Origin: an uncultured Prevotella sp.
GTDB lineage: Bacteria; Bacteroidota; Bacteroidia; Bacteroidales; Bacteroidaceae
Length of the DNA: 64,000 nucleotides
Assembly (NCBI GenBank): GCA_944319815.1
Contig: CALUEX010000010.1
Span: 1-64,000 of the forward strand
Reading direction: 5' to 3'
The notes below the pieces were generated by a model. It worked only from the letters and a program-made list of their open reading frames with translations, was not told the DNA's origin and did not search any database. The position numbers and the translations under genes were made by a program. Below are positions 42,022 through 50,609 of the stretch, piece after piece (the stretch's first letter is position 1; every line of letters begins with the position of its first letter).

Positions 42022-44229
42022 ATGGACAGACTCATATTCACACCCAACGAACGGAGCGAGGCACTCGCCGTCGCACGCCGGCTGAAGACAAGCATCAGCC
42101 GGCTGATAAAGGAAAAAGACGAGGAAAAAGTATTCGCACACATAAAGAAATCATTGCGAAACGGCGCCGTAGGCCGTGACGTCTTCGGCCTTAACCCCAT
42201 ACTAATGGCGTTGCAGACGGCACAAATCGCCGTCGACGAAATCGGCCTGAAGCGCGACGGCGTACTGGCCATCCTGCTCTATGCCGTGGCCGAGACCGAC
42301 GACGCGGGGCTTGAGAACATCAGGCAAGAGTTCGGCGACAGCGTGGCACGCATTATCCACGGCATCTGCAAGATACAGGAACTGTACAAGAAGAACCCCG
42401 TCATCGAGAGCGAGAACTTCCGCAACCTGCTGCTCTCTTTCGCCGAGGATATGCGCGTAATCCTCATCATGATAGCCGACCGCGTCAACCTGATGCGCCA
42501 AATAAGGGACGCAGAGAACGCGGAGGCAAAGACCGAAGTGAGCGAGGAGGCAAGCTACCTGTACGCCCCACTGGCCCACAAGCTCGGCCTTTACAAGCTG
42601 AAAAGCGAGCTTGAGGACCTCAGCCTGAAATACCTTGAGCACGATGCCTACTACATGATAAAGGACAAGCTCAACGCAACGAAGAAAAGCCGCGACGCAT
42701 ATATAGAAAGGTTTATCGCCCCGATAGACAAGAAGCTGCGCGACGCCGGCTTCAAGTTCCACATGAAAGGGCGCACGAAGAGCATACACAGCATCTGGCA
42801 GAAGATGAAGAAACAACAGTGCGGGTTCGAGGGTGTGTATGACTTGTTCGCCATACGCATCATCCTCGACGCGCCCGTTGACAAGGAGAAGATGCAGTGC
42901 TGGCAGGTATTTGCCATCATAACCGATATGTACCAGCCCAACCCCAAGCGTATGCGCGACTGGCTGAGCGTGCCTAAGTCTAACGGTTACGAGAGCCTCC
43001 ACATCACGGTTCTCGGCCCGGAAAGCAAATGGGTGGAAGTGCAAATACGCACGGAACGCATGGACGAGGTTGCCGAACGCGGCCTGGCTGCCCATTGGCG
43101 CTACAAGGGAGTGAAAGGGGAAAGCGGCCTTGACGAATGGCTCAACAGCATACGCACGGCACTCGAAAACAAGGACGACCTGCAGGTTATCGACCAGTTC
43201 AAGATGGACTTGTACGAAGACGAGGTGTTCGTGTTCACGCCGAAAGGCGACCTGATGAAGTTCCCCAAGGGCGCCACTGTGCTCGACTTTGCCTACCGCA
43301 TACACTCGAACATCGGCAACCATTGTATCGGGGCTAAAATCAACAACAAGGCCGTCACCTTCCGCTATGTCCTGAAAAACGGCGACCAGGTGGAAATAAC
43401 GACGTCTGGCGCACAGAAGCCCAAGCAGGAATGGCTGAACATCGTGAAGACGAGCCGTGCCAAGGCCAAAATCCGCATGGCACTGAAAGAACTTATGGTG
43501 AAAGACGGGGCTTACGCAAAGGAGATGTTCGAGCGAAGGCTCAAGAACAGGAAAATCGAACTGGACGAAAGCACCGTGTCGCACCTCATAAAGAAACTCG
43601 GCTTCAAGGAGGCAAACGACTTCTACAGGCACATCGCTGACGGTGCACTTGACGTAAACGACGTAATAGAGAAGTACCAGGAACAGCAACGCCACGACAA
43701 CAACGCCCAGCCGCAACAGCCCGCACGCAGCGCGGAAACATTCAACTACGAGAACCCGAACGAAACCATCGCCGGCGGAAGTGACGACGTGCTCGTGATT
43801 GACCGTAACCTTAAGGGCGTTGACTACAGCCTTGCCAAATGCTGCCACCCCATCTATGGTGACGACGTCTTCGGTTTCGTGACAGTAAACGGCGGCATAA
43901 AAATCCACCGTACCGACTGTCCTAACGCACCGGAGCTGCGCAAACGCTTCGGCTACCGCGTCGTAAAGGCAAAATGGAGCGGCAAGGGCAACTCTCAATA
44001 CTCCATAACGCTGAAAATCATCGGCAACGACGACATCGGCATCGTGAACAACATAACGAGTATTATATCAAAAGAGGAGAAAATCATGATGCGCAGCATC
44101 AACATCGACAGTCACGACGGCCTATTCAGCGGCAACCTGGTAGTAAATGTCGAAGACACCTCGCGCCTGGAACAGCTCATAAAGAAACTGCGCAACATAA
44201 AAGGCATAAAACAAATAATCAGGCTGTAA
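42022..44229 (+). CDS. relA: RelA/SpoT-family (p)ppGpp synthetase with degenerate hydrolase site, 735 aa
   Basis: The stringent-response domains appear in order: HD-like hydrolase region (about 40-190), synthetase (about 240-370, MKGRTKSIHSIWQKMKKQ, YDLFAIRII, SNGYESLHITVLGP, EVQIRTERMDEVAERGLAAH), TGS (DEVFVFTPKGDLMKFPKGAT) and ACT at the C-terminus. The hydrolase metal motif is lost: where SpoT has L-L-H-D-V-I-E-D, this protein has LLYAVAET (residues 85-92), so His and Asp are replaced by Tyr87 and Ala88. It is thus probably synthetase-only. A TAAGTTTG -7-like element at 42009-42016 lies close to the ATG, so the mRNA leader is very short. Confidence 0.92.
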   Translation: MDRLIFTPNERSEALAVARRLKTSISRLIKEKDEEKVFAHIKKSLRNGAVGRDVFGLNPILMALQTAQIAVDEIGLKRDGVLAILLYAVAETDDAGLENIRQEFGDSVARIIHGICKIQELYKKNPVIESENFRNLLLSFAEDMRVILIMIADRVNLMRQIRDAENAEAKTEVSEEASYLYAPLAHKLGLYKLKSELEDLSLKYLEHDAYYMIKDKLNATKKSRDAYIERFIAPIDKKLRDAGFKFHMKGRTKSIHSIWQKMKKQQCGFEGVYDLFAIRIILDAPVDKEKMQCWQVFAIITDMYQPNPKRMRDWLSVPKSNGYESLHITVLGPESKWVEVQIRTERMDEVAERGLAAHWRYKGVKGESGLDEWLNSIRTALENKDDLQVIDQFKMDLYEDEVFVFTPKGDLMKFPKGATVLDFAYRIHSNIGNHCIGAKINNKAVTFRYVLKNGDQVEITTSGAQKPKQEWLNIVKTSRAKAKIRMALKELMVKDGAYAKEMFERRLKNRKIELDESTVSHLIKKLGFKEANDFYRHIADGALDVNDVIEKYQEQQRHDNNAQPQQPARSAETFNYENPNETIAGGSDDVLVIDRNLKGVDYSLAKCCHPIYGDDVFGFVTVNGGIKIHRTDCPNAPELRKRFGYRVVKAKWSGKGNSQYSITLKIIGNDDIGIVNNITSIISKEEKIMMRSINIDSHDGLFSGNLVVNVEDTSRLEQLIKKLRNIKGIKQIIRL

Positions 44230-44258
44230 AATCCGCCATGGCATCCCTCCTTAATCAA

Positions 44259-44350
44259 TGAATGCCCGCATTTTGCCAAGCATTTGACATTAAAAAACAT
44301 TGCAACGGCAACAAACTGACAATGTATTGACAAAATGCGGACATTCATAC
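44259..44350. repeat. Inverted repeat with ATGAATGTCCGC ends
   Basis: Ends atgaatgcccgcattttg and caaaatgcggacattcat are near-perfect complements across about 55 bp. The atgaatgtccgc unit also starts repeats at 25.44, 30.74 and 54.07 kb. The rest of the 44.35-44.53 kb gap shows nothing I can support. Confidence 0.7.
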
Positions 44351-44527
44351 CTTTAATGCAAAAGGCGCAAAATACAAACTTTACCATCAAGAATAAAGTA
44401 GTGTGACCATACAAGCCACCAACACTTAGTACCCACCCATCCTTAAATTCGTCAAAAAATCACAGCAACTTGCCCTAATCAAAATACGTATGGCGAGTTA
44501 ATACACAATGGAAAACATAAAAAGAAA

Positions 44528-44564
44528 ATCGCTAAATCCTCGTGATGAACAAAGACTTAGCGAT
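44528..44564 (-). terminator. Terminator after tRNA-His
   Basis: 11-bp arms atcgctaaatc and gacttagcgat with one mismatch; on the minus strand followed by tttctttttatg. It lies 12 bp beyond the tRNA 3' end. Confidence 0.75.
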
Positions 44565-44576
44565 TATCTTTATAAG

Positions 44577-44651
44577 GGTGGAGGGTGGGGCTCGAACCCA
44601 CGACATTCAGAACCACAATCTGACGCTCTAACCAACTGAACTACATCCACC
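44577..44651 (-). tRNA. tRNA-His (GTG anticodon)
   Basis: Read on the minus strand: acceptor ggtggat, D arm gttcagttggttagagc, anticodon arm with loop ttgtggt (anticodon GTG), T arm gtgggttcgagccc. The extra G at position -1 paired with C73 is the histidine tRNA identity mark. No CCA is encoded. A canonical promoter precedes it and a terminator follows. Confidence 0.95.
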
Positions 44652-44687
44652 ATGTCTGCCATGACGTTTATCGTGTCAAAGCGAGTG

Positions 44688-44719
44688 CAAAGGTACGGGA
44701 TTTATTTGAAACGGCCAAA
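44688..44719 (-). promoter_or_regulatory. Promoter of tRNA-His
   Basis: Minus strand: TTTG (44719-44716), 20-bp spacer, TACCTTTG (44695-44688), 37 bp before the tRNA. Confidence 0.8.
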
Positions 44720-44737
44720 TAAATCCCGTATTTTTTT
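44694..44737. terminator. Hairpin between secG and tRNA-His, overlapping the tRNA promoter
   Basis: Perfect 14-bp arms tacgggatttattt and its complement with a 9-nt loop, then seven T on the plus strand. It lies just past the secG stop. Because it overlaps the tRNA promoter, readthrough from secG and tRNA initiation may interfere. Confidence 0.6.
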
Positions 44738-44747
44738 CTGTTTCATG

Positions 44748-45149
44748 TTAATTTGCCGGTGTCTGTGGAGCTTTCGGAGCTGCAGGAGCCGTTTTTTCCG
44801 CCCCACCTGTTGCCTTGGCTGGAGCAGCCTGCTTTGTCTGGCTTGCACCGAAACCTGGCAGGTTATTAGGATTAGTCTGCTGCTGTTCAGTAGCGTTACG
44901 CTCTATTACGCTCTCTGACGTAACGGCTTTAGGAGCCACGTATGCGCAGACGATGCTCAATAATACCATCGCTACGGCAAGTCCCCATGTAGTCTTCTCG
45001 ATTACGTCGGTTGTCTTGCGCACGCCCATGATTTGGTTGGACGATGAAAAATTGGAGGCGAGTCCGCCGCCTTTCGATTCCTGTATCAGCACAATTCCTA
45101 TCATGAGCAGTGCCGCCAGTACGATTAAGATTACAAATAATGTGTACAT
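44748..45149 (-). CDS. secG: Preprotein translocase subunit SecG
   Basis: A 133-aa inner-membrane protein of the Sec channel. It has the two SecG helices (YTLFVILIVLAALLMIGIVL and a second at about 52-69) joined by the conserved IQESKGGGLASNFSSSNQIM loop. The tail is Ala/Pro-rich and longer than in E. coli, as usual in Bacteroidetes. It is last in the operon sigma-54 activator, lptE, TPR protein, secG. Confidence 0.93.
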   Translation of the reverse strand: MYTLFVILIVLAALLMIGIVLIQESKGGGLASNFSSSNQIMGVRKTTDVIEKTTWGLAVAMVLLSIVCAYVAPKAVTSESVIERNATEQQQTNPNNLPGFGASQTKQAAPAKATGGAEKTAPAAPKAPQTPAN

Positions 45150-45154
45150 TGTTT

Positions 45155-45928
45155 TTATTTATATTTATTATTTATTATCAACTTTTCCAAAAAACGGATT
45201 TGGTCTGCAAAGTAAGCATTTTTTTTTGGATAATTCAAATTTAAACGCTTAATTATTTCCAAAGCCTTTGAATATCTCCCCTGACGGATGTAAATCTGCG
45301 CTAACGTTTCGGTAAAATACTTCTCGTCCCCTTCTTTTTTATCGTTGCTTGCTATTTCAGGTAGATATTCGGGCTCGTCCTTCAACTCTATCTTGCCACC
45401 GTCATTGTTTATGAAGTTGTCTATCAGGTCCTGTCCCTTCATTGCCGAGCTGCCATCTTGCGGCTTGTCATCGTCACTTTCCGTCTCTAATAAGTAAGCC
45501 ACGTAATCTATGGCTGCATCTGCAGGCGTAGGCTTGCGTTTCTTCTTTCCGCCAGTGCTGTCTTTACCCGTAGCTTCCGCCGGTATCGAATCAAGGAATT
45601 GGTCTATAAGCGATATGGTACGGCTTCCGCCATCTTCGTCTCCTGCAGGAACCTCCGCCTTCTCTGTCTTCCGTTCCGGGGCGCGCAGCTTATAGTGAGC
45701 AGCCTCAACAAGGTTGAACACCACCTCACGGTCGGTGACATATACGGCCGAACGCCTAAGCTCCTCGTCAAACGTAGGGTCGTGCAACAAGTACAGGTTT
45801 TGGAGCATCAACAGCCTGACCGTCTGGAAATACGGGTACATGGCAAGGAACGAACGCAGGTCGTACAGCGTCTCCTTGTCCATAAGCTCAGGGTGCTTTA
45901 TCAGTTGCTCCAGGTCTGTAACGTTCAT
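45155..45928 (-). CDS. TPR-containing hypothetical protein, 257 aa
   Basis: Conserved between lptE and secG in Bacteroidetes. The N-terminal 90 residues are helical (LEQLIKHPELMDKETLYDLR), the middle is acidic and low complexity, and the C-terminal ETLAQIYIRQGRYSKALEII is one tetratricopeptide motif. Cytoplasmic; function unknown. It starts 5 bp from the lptE stop and ends 5 bp before secG. Confidence 0.85.
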   Translation of the reverse strand: MNVTDLEQLIKHPELMDKETLYDLRSFLAMYPYFQTVRLLMLQNLYLLHDPTFDEELRRSAVYVTDREVVFNLVEAAHYKLRAPERKTEKAEVPAGDEDGGSRTISLIDQFLDSIPAEATGKDSTGGKKKRKPTPADAAIDYVAYLLETESDDDKPQDGSSAMKGQDLIDNFINNDGGKIELKDEPEYLPEIASNDKKEGDEKYFTETLAQIYIRQGRYSKALEIIKRLNLNYPKKNAYFADQIRFLEKLIINNKYK

Positions 45929-45932
45929 GTCT

Positions 45933-46466
45933 TTACCAATTTGCCACGGTAGCGTTGAATATCTGGTCGGTTATGTCTTCAATCATCTGTGTCACGAGTT
46001 CTTCCTGCACAGCCGTGAACGACTGCGTAGTCTCGAACGACGTCGTAGCCGTAAACTGCCGTTCGAAGTCCTCATTATGATTAGCGTTGTTCGTGAACCT
46101 TACGTTCACCGTCATCGACAACTCGGCCTGGGCTGATGTGCCCTCTGCCGTCACGGCCTTGTTACGCTGTGAATACTGCGTTATTTCTCCCTCAATCTTC
46201 AGGTCGCCGTTATTGCGGACTTGTATCAGGCGAGTATTGTTGGCGAAAATATCCTTCAGCTCGTTGTTGAATATACTCCCCATCGGTGCCCACACATAGC
46301 TTGAGCGTATTGGGAAGTCAGCTATCTGTATAGTCTTAGTCTTTGAATAGTCGATACTTGCGCCATTAAACTTATACGACACACTGCACGACACCAAGGC
46401 CACGGCGGCCAAAGCCATCGCTACAATCCTTTTCACGCGGGATTTCCTGTTATTTGTCAAGTCCAT
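45933..46466 (-). CDS. lptE: LptE-like LPS-assembly lipoprotein, 177 aa
   Basis: A lipoprotein signal with lipobox (AAVALVSCSVSYKFNGASID) and the Bacteroidetes LptE pattern (KTIQIADFPIRSSYVWAPMG, LIQVRNNGDLKIEGEITQYS). LptE plugs the LptD barrel that places lipopolysaccharide in the outer membrane. It overlaps the end of the sigma-54 activator gene by 17 bp, a linkage typical of this phylum. Confidence 0.87.
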   Translation of the reverse strand: MDLTNNRKSRVKRIVAMALAAVALVSCSVSYKFNGASIDYSKTKTIQIADFPIRSSYVWAPMGSIFNNELKDIFANNTRLIQVRNNGDLKIEGEITQYSQRNKAVTAEGTSAQAELSMTVNVRFTNNANHNEDFERQFTATTSFETTQSFTAVQEELVTQMIEDITDQIFNATVANW

Positions 46467-47676
46467 ATTGCTTTATCCTTCTGTAGAGGGTGCGGTCTGA
46501 TATACCCAGCTCCTTGGCGGCTTTCTTCCTGTTGCCACCGTTGCGTTCGAGAGCCTTCTCCACCATCTGCCGGCCAAGGTCTTCGAGGTTCAGGCTTTCG
46601 GGCTCTGATATTTCCTCGGCAACGGCATCCTGTACTGTCGGAGCCTGGCGTTGCCCGCTGCTTATTGTTGCCACCTGACCTGATATAATCCGCGGCAAGT
46701 CGCCATCGGTTTGGCTTACAGACTGCCCGCGAGTCGAGTCAATCTGTTTCCTCAGGCTGTTCATCTCGCGGCGCAGGTCGCCAACGTTGGTGCGCAATTC
46801 ATACAATATTTTATATAGCATCTCGCGCTCGCTCTCGAACGAATGGCTGCCGCCCGTCTGGATGGTGGCAAGCTGCGTGCTCTCGGCATCTTCTGGAATA
46901 AACTTATGTATAGCCGCTCCGTCAATCACGCGGTTCTCGCTCAACACCGACATTTGCTCGGTGATATTCTTCAGCTGGCGCACGTTGCCAGGCCACTTAT
47001 ATTTCAGCATTATTGCCCTGGCCTCGTCGGTCAGCGTGATTTTGGGCAAGTGGTACTTCTCCGCCATCTGCATTGCGAACAGGCGGAACAACAACACTAT
47101 GTCCTCGCCGCGGTCGCGCAGCGGCGGCATCTGTATGGGGATTGTGTTAAGCCTGTAATATAAATCTTCGCGGAAGCGTCCCTCGCTGATGGCCTTGCGC
47201 ATATTGACGTTCGTCGCCGCCACTATGCGCACGTCGGTCTTCATGATTTTCTGGCCGCCCACGCGGATGTACTCTCCCGTCTCAAGCACGCGCAGCAGCC
47301 TGGCTTGCGTGGCGAGCGGCAGCTCCCCCACCTCATCAAGGAAAATCGTACCCTTGTTGGCCACGCCGAAGTAACCCTCGCTTTCGCCGATTGCTCCCGT
47401 AAACGAGCCTTTCTCATGGCCGAACAGCTCGCTGTCAATCGTGCCTTCGGGTATTGAACCGCAGTTGATTGCAAAATACTTTTCCCTGCGGCGTGGCGAG
47501 TTGTCATGGATTATACGCGGGATAATCTCCTTGCCTACGCCGCTCTCGCCAATGATGAGCACGGACAAGTCTGTCGGCGCAACCTGCAAGGCCACGTCGA
47601 GGGCGCGGTTCAGTCCGTCGCAGTTGCCCACGATGTTGTACCGCTGTTTTACTTTCTGCAGTTCAGTAGTATTCAT
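46450..47676 (-). CDS. Sigma-54-dependent transcriptional activator (AAA+), 408 aa
   Basis: It lacks a receiver domain and begins directly with the AAA+ module: IIGESGVGKEIIPRIIHDNS (Walker A, about residue 42), ELFGHEKGSFTGAIGESEGY (sigma-54-contacting GAFTGA-like loop), GTIFLDEVGELPLATQARLL (Walker B) and NVRQLKNI. The C-terminal Fis-type helix-turn-helix is NRKKAAKELGISDRTLYRRI. It would remodel sigma-54 RNA polymerase in response to an unknown signal. In this phylum it is regularly the gene before lptE. Confidence 0.93.
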   Translation of the reverse strand: MNTTELQKVKQRYNIVGNCDGLNRALDVALQVAPTDLSVLIIGESGVGKEIIPRIIHDNSPRRREKYFAINCGSIPEGTIDSELFGHEKGSFTGAIGESEGYFGVANKGTIFLDEVGELPLATQARLLRVLETGEYIRVGGQKIMKTDVRIVAATNVNMRKAISEGRFREDLYYRLNTIPIQMPPLRDRGEDIVLLFRLFAMQMAEKYHLPKITLTDEARAIMLKYKWPGNVRQLKNITEQMSVLSENRVIDGAAIHKFIPEDAESTQLATIQTGGSHSFESEREMLYKILYELRTNVGDLRREMNSLRKQIDSTRGQSVSQTDGDLPRIISGQVATISSGQRQAPTVQDAVAEEISEPESLNLEDLGRQMVEKALERNGGNRKKAAKELGISDRTLYRRIKQYGLDK

Positions 47677-47833
47677 TTAGCTGACAAAATTACGCATTTT
47701 ATTTTAAATTCTGCCACTTGCCGCATGAAAATTGTATTTTGTTAAAAGAAATGCAGGTTTAGTACGGCAACAAAAACGTTTCTATACTTTTGTGATATAT
47801 GAAATAAAAAATAAAGGCAAACGGTAAAATAAA

Positions 47834-47873
47834 AGCATCCAAGCGTAAATTCAAGGTTCACCACTTGGATGCT
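47834..47873 (-). terminator. Terminator after the GIY-YIG gene
   Basis: 10-bp arms agcatccaag and cttggatgct around a 20-nt loop; on the minus strand followed by ttttattttacc. It starts 7 nt beyond the stop. Confidence 0.7.
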
Positions 47874-47879
47874 GTTCTG

Positions 47880-48434
47880 TCACTTATTTCTAAGTTCTCT
47901 TAGCTTGTTACGGAAATCCATGTTTGCAACATTCCTGTTGTTCTGGATGTTCAACGGTGGATTGTAATAGTCAATCAACTGCTGCTCTAATACCCCTACT
48001 TCATCAGCATTTGCCGCACAGTAAAGCAACAGCAAGTTGTCGCGCATCCAATCTGACAGTATTTCCTCGTCTGCTGCTTCAAACTTAGTCTTTCCATTGT
48101 CGGGCTTATTGGCATCCCTGGGGATTTTCTTCATTCCCATCATGCTTCCCAACGACTTACGCAAGGTAGACCTTCCGGCATTGTTGCCTGTAAAGTGCTG
48201 GCGGTAGTCTCTCTTTCTAAGGCTATCCTTGCTGATGCCCGTGTAGATTACGTCGTAAGCCTTGCCTTCATATTCACGGGTTTTCATCGCTGGCTCAATC
48301 CCGACGTCGGGCAACTTAGCCCCCTTGCGCATCACTACGATGTAATTGCCGGGGCAGTCTGGCAGGTCGTTCTCCGCATTCTTGCTTGGGTCGAACATCT
48401 TGAATTCCAGTTGCTCTAATTCTTTTTCGTCCAT
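47880..48434 (-). CDS. GIY-YIG nuclease-like protein, 184 aa
   Basis: The domain spans about residues 25-175: GNYIVVMRKGAKLPDVGIEP, then YDVIYTGISKDSLRKRDYRQ (the GIY-YIG-like 'YTGIS' and Arg), then SDWMRDNLLLLYCAANADEV and LEQQLIDYYNPPLN with the catalytic Glu region. Such stand-alone proteins occur in accessory regions of Bacteroidales. Target DNA is unknown. The start of the gene is 8 bp after the neighbour's stop, so both likely share one transcript. Confidence 0.8.
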   Translation of the reverse strand: MDEKELEQLEFKMFDPSKNAENDLPDCPGNYIVVMRKGAKLPDVGIEPAMKTREYEGKAYDVIYTGISKDSLRKRDYRQHFTGNNAGRSTLRKSLGSMMGMKKIPRDANKPDNGKTKFEAADEEILSDWMRDNLLLLYCAANADEVGVLEQQLIDYYNPPLNIQNNRNVANMDFRNKLRELRNK

Positions 48435-48441
48435 AGTCTTT

Positions 48442-48720
48442 TTATTTTTGCTGTAAAGCGATGTTTAGCTGGTTATAGATTTCATTGAATGCGCTACTTT
48501 CCGCCCCACTGATTTTTCCTGTAGGTTTACTTTTTCTATAGTCCTCTTTTATGTCATCTCTATTTATGTTCAATAAAGATGTTGCATTTTCGATTACGTC
48601 AGGATACTTTTTCTTTAGGAAGTCTCCGATTTTATCTAAAGCACGATACCGAACATCAGATTTTAGTTGCCGTCTGTTGTATTCTTCAACGACTTTCTTT
48701 TTTAATTCATTCCATGTCAT
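48442..48720 (-). CDS. Small hypothetical protein upstream of the GIY-YIG gene, 92 aa
   Basis: A charged, helical protein starting MTWNELKKKVVEEYNRRQLK, then YRALDKIGDFLKKKYPDVIE and KISGAESSAFNEIYNQLNIA. I prefer the second Met (48720) over the one three codons upstream because the latter overlaps a promoter-like AT tract. Not recognised. It precedes the GIY-YIG gene by 8 bp, which suggests a partner such as an antitoxin or specificity factor, but this is inference. Confidence 0.65.
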   Translation of the reverse strand: MTWNELKKKVVEEYNRRQLKSDVRYRALDKIGDFLKKKYPDVIENATSLLNINRDDIKEDYRKSKPTGKISGAESSAFNEIYNQLNIALQQK

Positions 48721-48750
48721 AAATATCAATATTTTAGGGTTAATGAATAA

Positions 48751-48996
48751 TTATTTTACCAATACTTTTTGTCTGCTGCCGTCGCTCATTTCAACGATGT
48801 TTATTCCTTTTTGTGGAGCGGACAAAGGCTTGCCGTCGATTGAGCAACGGGCTACTTCAACAACGTTGTCTGGTGTTTGAATGTTGTCTACGCCCGTTGA
48901 TGTATCCATTTCGTAAATGTTCCAAAAGTTTTTCCAACTATCTGCGGCTTGATATGCGGTTAATGAACTTTTGGGAACATAAACTACTGCATCCAA
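48751..48996 (-). pseudogene. C-terminal remnant of a BspA-like surface protein
   Basis: The 81 codons (VYVPKSSLTAYQAADSWKNF, then a VEVARCSIDGKPLSAPQKGI C-terminal sorting-like tail ending DGSRQKVLVK) match the end of leucine-rich-repeat surface proteins of Bacteroidales. The body and signal peptide are missing, and the region upstream (48997-49286) holds only scraps and a 'ctccatca/tgatggag' hairpin. It is a decayed fragment. Confidence 0.75.
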
Positions 48997-49286
48997 ATAT
49001 TACTTGTTCGTAAATCCTGCTCCATCAATACCTGATGGAGGATTTGCCTCGTCGGTTCATACGTATTTGCTATATTAGGATAATTGCGGATACTCATTTA
49101 TATTGAGGTTTTGTTGTTGGTTGCCAAACTGCAGACGGCCAGGGGCTTGCCCGTTCGTGGCTTTCCGGCTTGCCACAGCTACCCTTTTGCGGGACAATAA
49201 GCCATGGAGGCCCGGGTATAAGCCGTAGGCCGGCGCGGTGGATTTCTCCGTCGGCCGTGCGGGTCAAGGGCGGTGGCGTGTCGTGG

Positions 49287-50201
49287 TCACGAGTTGCGCT
49301 TCAGGGCCTCTTCATAGACGCGGCGGACGCGCTCACGGAGATGCTGCGGCTTGATGACCTCGAGCGAACGGCTGCGCGAAAGCAGCTCCATGACGAAGTC
49401 GTTGGTGATGCGCAGGCGCAGGGATATGCGCAGCTCGTCGGGCGTGTCGGCAATGATGCGCTGCGAATGGTGTATGGGGTCCGACTTTACGAAGCGGCCG
49501 TCGAGGGCGTCGTAGCGCAGCTCGATGTCCTCGACGGGCATCGAGGGGTCGTTCCACAACCCGTAGCAGTCGCGGAACAGCTCGCTTACGTCGATGTCGG
49601 TGTTGCGCTTGAAGGTCTTGTCCGCAATCACTTCAAGGTTGCGTATGCGGTCAATGCCAAAGGTCTTCATCACCGCGCCGTCGTAAGCCAGCAGGTACCA
49701 GCGGCGGTTCGACTCCTTAAGGTAATGCGGCAACACGGCAAAATGCTTCTCGCTGCCGCCGTCGCGATAGTTTACATAGCTGAACTCTACGGGGTGCAGG
49801 TCGCGGATAGCCTTCACGAGCGGCATCAGCCATTCGCTGTATAGCGGGCGGTGGTGCTCGGCGAGGACGAAAGACGACAGGTTGGCGTCGCTGTCAAGGG
49901 CGTTCAGCAGGTCGAAGTTCATCATCAACTCGCACACGCGCTCGTCATACTCGCTGTAGTCCTCGCTGACGAAATAGCCCTGCCGTGCCCTGCTGAACGA
50001 TATGCCTACACCGAAAAGCTCGGCTATGTCAGCTATGTCGCGCTCCAGCGTGCGGGAGCTTATTTCACCGTAGCCGTAACGTTCGGTCATGCACGTGTTG
50101 ACATACTCAAGCAGTTCGTCCTTCGGCACGAACCGTCCCCTGCGCCTTACCTTGCTCAATATGAGGAGCATACGCCTCATCCCTTCTACTTGTTTACTCA
50201 T
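49287..50201 (-). CDS. WYL-domain transcriptional regulator, 304 aa
   Basis: N-terminal winged helix (about 8-75, RRMLLILSKVRRRGRFVPKD, SSRTLERDIADIAELFGVGI), WYL domain (about 130-205, VEFSYVNYRDGGSEKHFAVL, SNRRWYLLAYDGAVMKTFGI) and a WCX-like C-terminal part. WYL proteins often bind nucleotides or ssDNA and govern phage-defence or DNA-repair genes. I start at 50201 (MSKQVEGMRRML). A perfect palindrome 35 bp upstream is a candidate autoregulatory site. It sits beside a phage remnant and upstream of an AAA+ ATPase on the same strand. Confidence 0.88.
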   Translation of the reverse strand: MSKQVEGMRRMLLILSKVRRRGRFVPKDELLEYVNTCMTERYGYGEISSRTLERDIADIAELFGVGISFSRARQGYFVSEDYSEYDERVCELMMNFDLLNALDSDANLSSFVLAEHHRPLYSEWLMPLVKAIRDLHPVEFSYVNYRDGGSEKHFAVLPHYLKESNRRWYLLAYDGAVMKTFGIDRIRNLEVIADKTFKRNTDIDVSELFRDCYGLWNDPSMPVEDIELRYDALDGRFVKSDPIHHSQRIIADTPDELRISLRLRITNDFVMELLSRSRSLEVIKPQHLRERVRRVYEEALKRNS

Positions 50202-50235
50202 GGCCTGTTGTTGTTTTTCTGCAAAAATATCAATA

Positions 50236-50260
50236 CACAGCGACAAAATATGTCGCTGTG
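50236..50260. promoter_or_regulatory. Palindromic operator upstream of the WYL gene
   Basis: cacagcgaca and tgtcgctgtg are perfect 10-bp arms with a 5-nt spacer (aaata). A third related half-site (cggcgaca) lies at about 50279. Likely autoregulation, inferred from position. Confidence 0.6.
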
Positions 50261-50367
50261 GATTTTTTTTTGCATCTTCGGCGACATTTTACGACGAGGG
50301 CCGGGACCACCGGCTGGTTAACCCCAATCGGTCATTAGACCGCAATGTTTTAATTTCTATAGTTTTA

Positions 50368-50585
50368 ACGCCAGTTCGGTATAAAGTTAATACCACATTG
50401 ATATGGGAAATTACCCCACTGTAGGGACATAATTTTGAAGATTGCTCCATTAAGACGCAATCGTGTCCTGAATTCTGGAAGAACGTTTTTATTGACATAG
50501 CCTACTTATACGCCTCTCCGCGGCGTGCGGACATAATAAATTATGTCCCTACAGAGGGTGTTTTCTTATACCGAACTCACGTAGG
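50368..50585. mobile_element. Miniature element C inserted in element A
   Basis: 218 bp with inverted ends acgccagttcggtataa and ttataccgaactcacgt, flanked by the 4-bp duplication TTTA (50364-50367 and 50586-50589). The uninterrupted target, attttattattgc-like, is intact in the other copies of A. Confidence 0.85.
50420..50553. mobile_element. Miniature element B, copy 3, inside element C
   Basis: Ends tgtagggacataatttt and aaattatgtccctaca; contains the 'gaagaacgttttt' core of the family. It lies wholly inside element C, giving three nested levels. Confidence 0.75.
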
Positions 50586-50609
50586 TTTATTATTGCTTCT
50601 TGCCGTCTT

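Noticed and set aside
42202-43998. Long minus-strand frame of 598 codons
   Set aside because: It is the antisense shadow of the RelA/SpoT gene; the product is Val/Leu/His-rich with no motif, while the plus strand has a complete stringent-response protein.
48997-49286. Possible gene between the BspA remnant and the WYL gene
   Set aside because: Frames are short with no family signal; the sequence looks like debris with one small hairpin.
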